Source: a bacterium (lineage in GTDB: Bacteria; Planctomycetota; J058; JAJDCP01). From it: a stretch of 8,859 nt of DNA. The notes beneath the pieces were generated by a model that saw only the letters and a program-made list of their open reading frames with translations, searched no databases and was not told where the DNA came from. The stretch is taken from positions 1-8,859 of the forward strand of contig JAUIEM010000410.1 of the NCBI GenBank assembly GCA_030428695.1. Reading direction: 5' to 3'. Every line of letters begins with the position of its first letter. Position 1 is the first letter of the stretch. This document shows, in pieces, positions 6,391 through 8,859 of the stretch. The position numbers and the translations under genes are program-made.

Positions 6391-7164
6391 TCAGTCGGTG
6401 ATCGTGAACGCGCGCGAGAAGCTCAGCTCATCGCCACGCGGCAGGTCCAGCCGGACCAGGATCCGGAACTCTCCCGCGCGTGTGCAAGGGACCCGCAGGC
6501 GGTAGGGCTGGAAGGCCCCGTCGTCGACTTCCCAGGAAGCCTCGCGCAACAGGCCCCGGCTCAACTCTTCGCCGGAGGGGAGCCGTTCGACCAGCTCCAC
6601 GCTCTCCTTCAGTCTACTGCCTCGTGCCAGCCCGAGAAGCCTCGCGCACAGAAAAAATGTCTCGCCGCGCTCGAAGCCGCCTGCCCGCTCGAAGTTGCCG
6701 CGCGCGTCGGCGCTGAGCCGGACGTTCGCGACGTGGGCCTCGGTGGGCCGCAGGAAGATGCGCAGGGTGTCGCTGACCCGGGCGTCGGCGAGCAGGTCGT
6801 CGAAGCGGACCAGCACATCGTAGGGGCCGGGGGTCAGCGCCGCGAGCTGGAGGCTCAGCGCGCAGGGCAGGGTCTCGGCGGCGTACGGCTCGACCCCCCG
6901 GCGCTCGACGACGTTGTCGGCGGCGAACACCTCGCGCCCCTCGAGGTCGAGCAGCTGCAAGCCGCCGCGCACGGCGATGTGGTCGCGGTAGTCGCGCCAC
7001 ACCCCGGCGATCTCACAGCGCAGGAACAGGACCTGCCCCGGCCACACCTGCAGGGTGTCGAGCGGTGGCCCGAGGCGGGTCTCGGCCGCGACCAGGGCGC
7101 GCAGCTCGAGCTCGTCGGCGGCGACGCAGGTCGCCAGCAGGACCACGGCGAGCAGGCTCCTCAT
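6391..7164 (-). CDS. Secreted protein with two tandem beta-sandwich domains
   Basis: I do not recognise a named family. The 257-residue product starts with a signal peptide (MRSLLAVVLLATCVAA, probable signal peptidase I cleavage before DEL at about residue 17), so it should be exported. The rest is two similar halves, about 35-140 and 160-257. Each has PG/RG-x-x-x-FL-x-C (42-50 and 166-173), a second Cys after Pro (LPC 99-101; VPC 225-227) and a 'PG-x-Y-x-x-LVR' strand (112-120; 230-238). The Cys pairs (50/101 and 173/227) are spaced alike and may form one disulfide per domain. Such Ig-like repeats suggest binding or adhesion rather than catalysis. The ATG is one base after the stop of the QTMAN-like gene, with GGAGAG (7177-7172) seven bases upstream inside that gene, so the two are translated from one transcript. 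Confidence 0.8.
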   Translation of the reverse strand: MRSLLAVVLLATCVAADELELRALVAAETRLGPPLDTLQVWPGQVLFLRCEIAGVWRDYRDHIAVRGGLQLLDLEGREVFAADNVVERRGVEPYAAETLPCALSLQLAALTPGPYDVLVRFDDLLADARVSDTLRIFLRPTEAHVANVRLSADARGNFERAGGFERGETFFLCARLLGLARGSRLKESVELVERLPSGEELSRGLLREASWEVDDGAFQPYRLRVPCTRAGEFRILVRLDLPRGDELSFSRAFTITD

Positions 7165-7165
7165 G

Positions 7166-8221
7166 TCATGTCTCTCCGTGCAGGAACGCGCGGTAGGCCG
7201 GCGTCTGTTCCGCCCAGGTTAATGATCGGGCCCGGGCGCGCAGCGCTCCAGGCGGGCGGCCGAGCCCGTCCCGCAGGCGTGCCCGCAGCTCGGCCGCCGA
7301 GGCGAAGCGGCAGGCGGGCGGCCACAGCTCCGGGTAGGCGAGCCGGTCGGGGACCACGGGCCATGCGCCGCAGGCGACGGCCTCGGCGACCGCCAGGCCG
7401 AAGAACTCGTGGTCGGCGGTCGACAGCACCACGCTCGCCCGCCGCAGCCAGTCGAGGTAGGCCGGGCGCGCGGCGGTTCCGCACCACACCAGGCGCTCCC
7501 CGAAGCGGGCCGGCAGATCGTCGAACAGCGCGGGGCTGCGCGGAAACCGCTGGCCGAGCACGGCGAGCCGGAAGGGCACGCCCTCCCGGGCCAGGTCGTC
7601 GAGGGCGGCGAAGCTTGCCGCGGGGTTCTTGTCGTGCTCCCAGCGGTGGTTCCAGACCACCAGCGGAGGCCCCTCGCGCACCGGCTCCAGGGCGAGCAGC
7701 TCGTCGTCGAGGGGCACGGGAAGCACCCGGGAGCGCGCGGCGATGCGCTCGACGAGCCGCCCCGGCAGGCCCTCGGGCAGGTCGGGCACCAGCTTGAGCA
7801 GCCCGGGGATGCCGGCGAGGAAGCTGTCCCGGTTGAAGGCGGAGTTGAACCCGACCGCGTCGGCCGCGAGCGCCGAGTGCAGGCCCGCGAGCAGGTACTG
7901 GAAGTCCCGCTCCTCGCGCTTGCGGAACGGGTACACGAACTGGTTCTCGTGGACGTACAGGAGCACCCGCGCGTCGGCGAGCCGCTTCCGCCCCAGCCCG
8001 AGCAGCACCGCCAGGTCGAGCAGCGAGGTCGCGAGCAGGGCCTCGCAGGGCCCGTCCGGCAGCGCCTCCGCGAACGCCAGCGCCGCCGCCCTGAGACGCC
8101 ACTTCCACTTGCGCGGCGGCAGGGTCAGGCGCTCGGCCTCGATGCCGGGCAGCGCGCACAGGCCCTCGAGCCAGGCGCGTCGGGATCCGCCGTGATAGGG
8201 CTCGCAGACCAGCAGCCGCAT
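7166..8221 (-). CDS. tRNA-queuosine mannosyltransferase homologue (QTMAN/GTDC1-like, DUF3524)
   Basis: The 351-residue protein closely follows vertebrate GTDC1/QTMAN, the GT4 enzyme that transfers mannose from GDP-mannose to queuosine at position 34 of tRNA-Asp. Shared landmarks in order: EPYHGGSRRAWLEGL (7-21), LPPRKWKWRLR (34-44), ATSLLDL (64-70), YVHENQFVYP (89-98), ERDFQY (104-109), FNSAFN (125-130), NHRWEHDKNP (191-200), a VLG-x-x-F turn (221-226) and STADHEFFGLAVAEAVACG (267-285), which includes the GT4 E-x7-E pair (272, 280). The vertebrate enzyme has a large insertion in the middle that is absent here. ATG 8221 was chosen because homology begins there and GGAGG (8230-8226) lies four bases upstream; the frame stays open further upstream only by chance over the kinase promoter. 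First gene of a two-gene unit with the secreted protein. Homology is firm; activity on bacterial tRNA is inference, as no queuosine gene is in the window. Confidence 0.9.
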   Translation of the reverse strand: MRLLVCEPYHGGSRRAWLEGLCALPGIEAERLTLPPRKWKWRLRAAALAFAEALPDGPCEALLATSLLDLAVLLGLGRKRLADARVLLYVHENQFVYPFRKREERDFQYLLAGLHSALAADAVGFNSAFNRDSFLAGIPGLLKLVPDLPEGLPGRLVERIAARSRVLPVPLDDELLALEPVREGPPLVVWNHRWEHDKNPAASFAALDDLAREGVPFRLAVLGQRFPRSPALFDDLPARFGERLVWCGTAARPAYLDWLRRASVVLSTADHEFFGLAVAEAVACGAWPVVPDRLAYPELWPPACRFASAAELRARLRDGLGRPPGALRARARSLTWAEQTPAYRAFLHGET

Positions 8222-8259
8222 GCCGCCTCCAGGGGGCGCCGACGCGGCCGGGGAAGCCC

Positions 8260-8277
8260 TCGGAGGGAGGCCTCCGA
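8260..8277. other. Small hairpin in the leader of the QTMAN-like gene
   Basis: TCGGAGG (8260-8266) pairs with CCTCCGA (8271-8277) across a four-base loop; the same stretch also contains the palindrome GGAGGCCTCC (8266-8275). It lies 39 bases upstream of the QTMAN-like ATG on its transcript. No U-tract follows, so it is not a terminator; it may be leader structure, an operator, or chance in GC-rich DNA. Confidence 0.35.
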
Positions 8278-8299
8278 CGGCGCGACCGGCCGGCCCATC

Positions 8300-8344
8300 G
8301 CGCATTGGTAATGTGTACCGGATCGCGTACAATGCGCAATGCGC
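8300..8344. promoter_or_regulatory. Operator-like repeats around the kinase promoter
   Basis: GCGCATTG (8300-8307) is the exact reverse complement of CAATGCGC (8330-8337), and AATGCGC is repeated directly at 8331-8337 and 8338-8344. A smaller inverted repeat TGTAC/GTACA (8314-8318, 8327-8331) lies inside. The elements overlap both promoter boxes of the kinase gene, the arrangement expected of a repressor site, though no regulator gene is in the window. Confidence 0.5.
8305..8333 (+). promoter_or_regulatory. Sigma-70-like promoter of the Ser/Thr kinase gene
   Basis: A -35 box TTGGTA (8305-8310) and a -10 box TACAAT (8328-8333) are separated by exactly 17 bases, in a locally AT-richer stretch of an otherwise very GC-rich window. 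Transcription would begin near 8340, giving a leader of about 26 bases with GGAGG at 8350-8354. This makes the ATGs at 8332 and 8339 unlikely starts and supports ATG 8366. Confidence 0.65.
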
Positions 8345-8365
8345 AAAACGGAGGTACGTCCGCGC

Positions 8366-8859
8366 ATGCTGGACAAGATGATGTTCGGGCAGGTCGCCCT
8401 CGACATGAAACTGGTCAACTCCGACCAGCTGCAGGAGTGTCTGGAGATCCAGAAACAGCTGCAGGGCATGGGCATCAGCAAGCCGATCGGCGAGATCCTG
8501 CTCGAGAAGAAGTACCTCAGCGGCGTCGAGGTCCTCGAGATCCTCAACTCGATGGCCCAGGAGGCCAGCAGCAGCGCGATCCAGGGCTACGAGATCGTGC
8601 GGAAGCTCGGCCAGGGTGGTATGGGCGAGGTCTACAAGGCCCGCGAGAAGAGCACCGGCAAGGTCGTCGCGGTCAAGATCATCGACCCCGAGGGGGCGGA
8701 CAAGGAGAGCCTGAAGCGCTTCGCCCGCGAGGCCGCCAACGCCTCGAAGCTCAACCACGTCAACATCGTCCAGGCGCTCGATGTCGGGGAGTCGTACGGC
8801 TACCACTACTTCGTGATGGAGTACGTCGACGGCGCCACCGTCAAAGAGCAGCTCGAGCA
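8366..8859 (+). CDS. Ser/Thr protein kinase, N-terminal part (cut by right edge)
   Basis: This is a Hanks-type (eukaryotic-like) Ser/Thr kinase of which 164 codons are visible. Residues 1-70 form a small helical domain (FGQVALDMKLVNSDQLQECLEIQ ... IGEILLEKKYLSGVEVLEIL in two similar halves) like the helical module found at the start of GspE/PilB-type ATPases and of many Planctomycetota kinases. The kinase domain follows from about 74: glycine loop LGQGGMGEVY (81-90), the VAVK lysine (Lys 104), the C-helix Glu in FAREAA (Glu 122), LNHVNIVQ (129-136) and the hinge FVMEYVDG (149-156). The catalytic loop and any C-terminal part are outside the window. ATG 8366 is preceded by GGAGG (8350-8354) eleven bases away; ATGs at 8378 and 8381 are alternatives. 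It diverges from the QTMAN-like gene. Its substrates are not shown; the FHA protein at the other end of the window is a candidate partner only by type. Confidence 0.92.
   Translation, partial: MLDKMMFGQVALDMKLVNSDQLQECLEIQKQLQGMGISKPIGEILLEKKYLSGVEVLEILNSMAQEASSSAIQGYEIVRKLGQGGMGEVYKAREKSTGKVVAVKIIDPEGADKESLKRFAREAANASKLNHVNIVQALDVGESYGYHYFVMEYVDGATVKEQLE

Noticed and set aside
8332..8341. ATG 8332 or ATG 8339 as kinase start
   Set aside because: 8332 overlaps the -10 box and is out of frame; 8339 lies at the predicted transcription start, before the GGAGG ribosome site.
8222..8806. Upstream extension of the QTMAN-like frame to 8806
   Set aside because: It runs antisense through the kinase coding sequence and its promoter; ATG 8221 has a ribosome site and starts at the conserved N-terminus.

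Overview
The window is very GC-rich chromosomal DNA from a bacterium. It carries FHA and Ser/Thr-kinase signalling genes, a YfhO-type membrane protein, a secreted protein built from duplicated beta-sandwich domains, and an intrinsically disordered Pro/Gly-rich linker. This mix is what one sees in Planctomycetota and related environmental lineages; the assignment is an inference from gene style, not from a marker gene. No rRNA, tRNA, CRISPR array, transposase or phage gene is visible, and almost every base is coding.

Layout, left to right. Bases 2-2197 (+) are one open frame entering from beyond the left edge. It has a long repetitive Pro/Gly/Ser/Arg linker with W-ended repeats, then a tandem 'PG-x-T-[VI]-A-V' repeat block, a Cys/His zinc-binding module, and an FHA domain with a C-terminal beta-rich tail. 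Directly behind it (standard start 2318, but coding signal from about 2222; ends 4387, +) is a YfhO-family polytopic membrane protein whose conserved N-terminus has no standard start codon. It meets a minus-strand operon tail to tail, with a 20-base overlap: DUF2058/YaiL-like protein (4368-4865), thiamine-phosphate synthase ThiE (4896-5516) and an N-formylglutamate amidohydrolase-family hydrolase (5516-6235), the last two joined by a TGATG stop/start overlap. After a 155-base gap comes a second minus-strand pair: a secreted two-domain beta-sandwich protein (6391-7164), and upstream of it, one base apart, a bacterial homologue of the tRNA-queuosine mannosyltransferase QTMAN/GTDC1 (7166-8221). 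A 144-base divergent region with a good sigma-70-like promoter leads to a Ser/Thr protein kinase (8366 onward, +), cut by the right edge.

The most interesting points are: (1) the QTMAN-like glycosyltransferase, predicting mannosylated queuosine in a bacterial tRNA; (2) the regularly spaced Thr motifs and GSG-x-x-PAW repeats in the FHA protein, with a Ser/Thr kinase 6 kb away; (3) a perfect 20-bp inverted repeat inside coding DNA at the left edge; (4) the YfhO gene without a usable start upstream of its conserved Asp motif; (5) the internal duplication with matching Cys pairs in the secreted protein; (6) the kinase promoter embedded in repeated AATGCGC elements. I do not see a defence system or a clearly new multi-gene system here.
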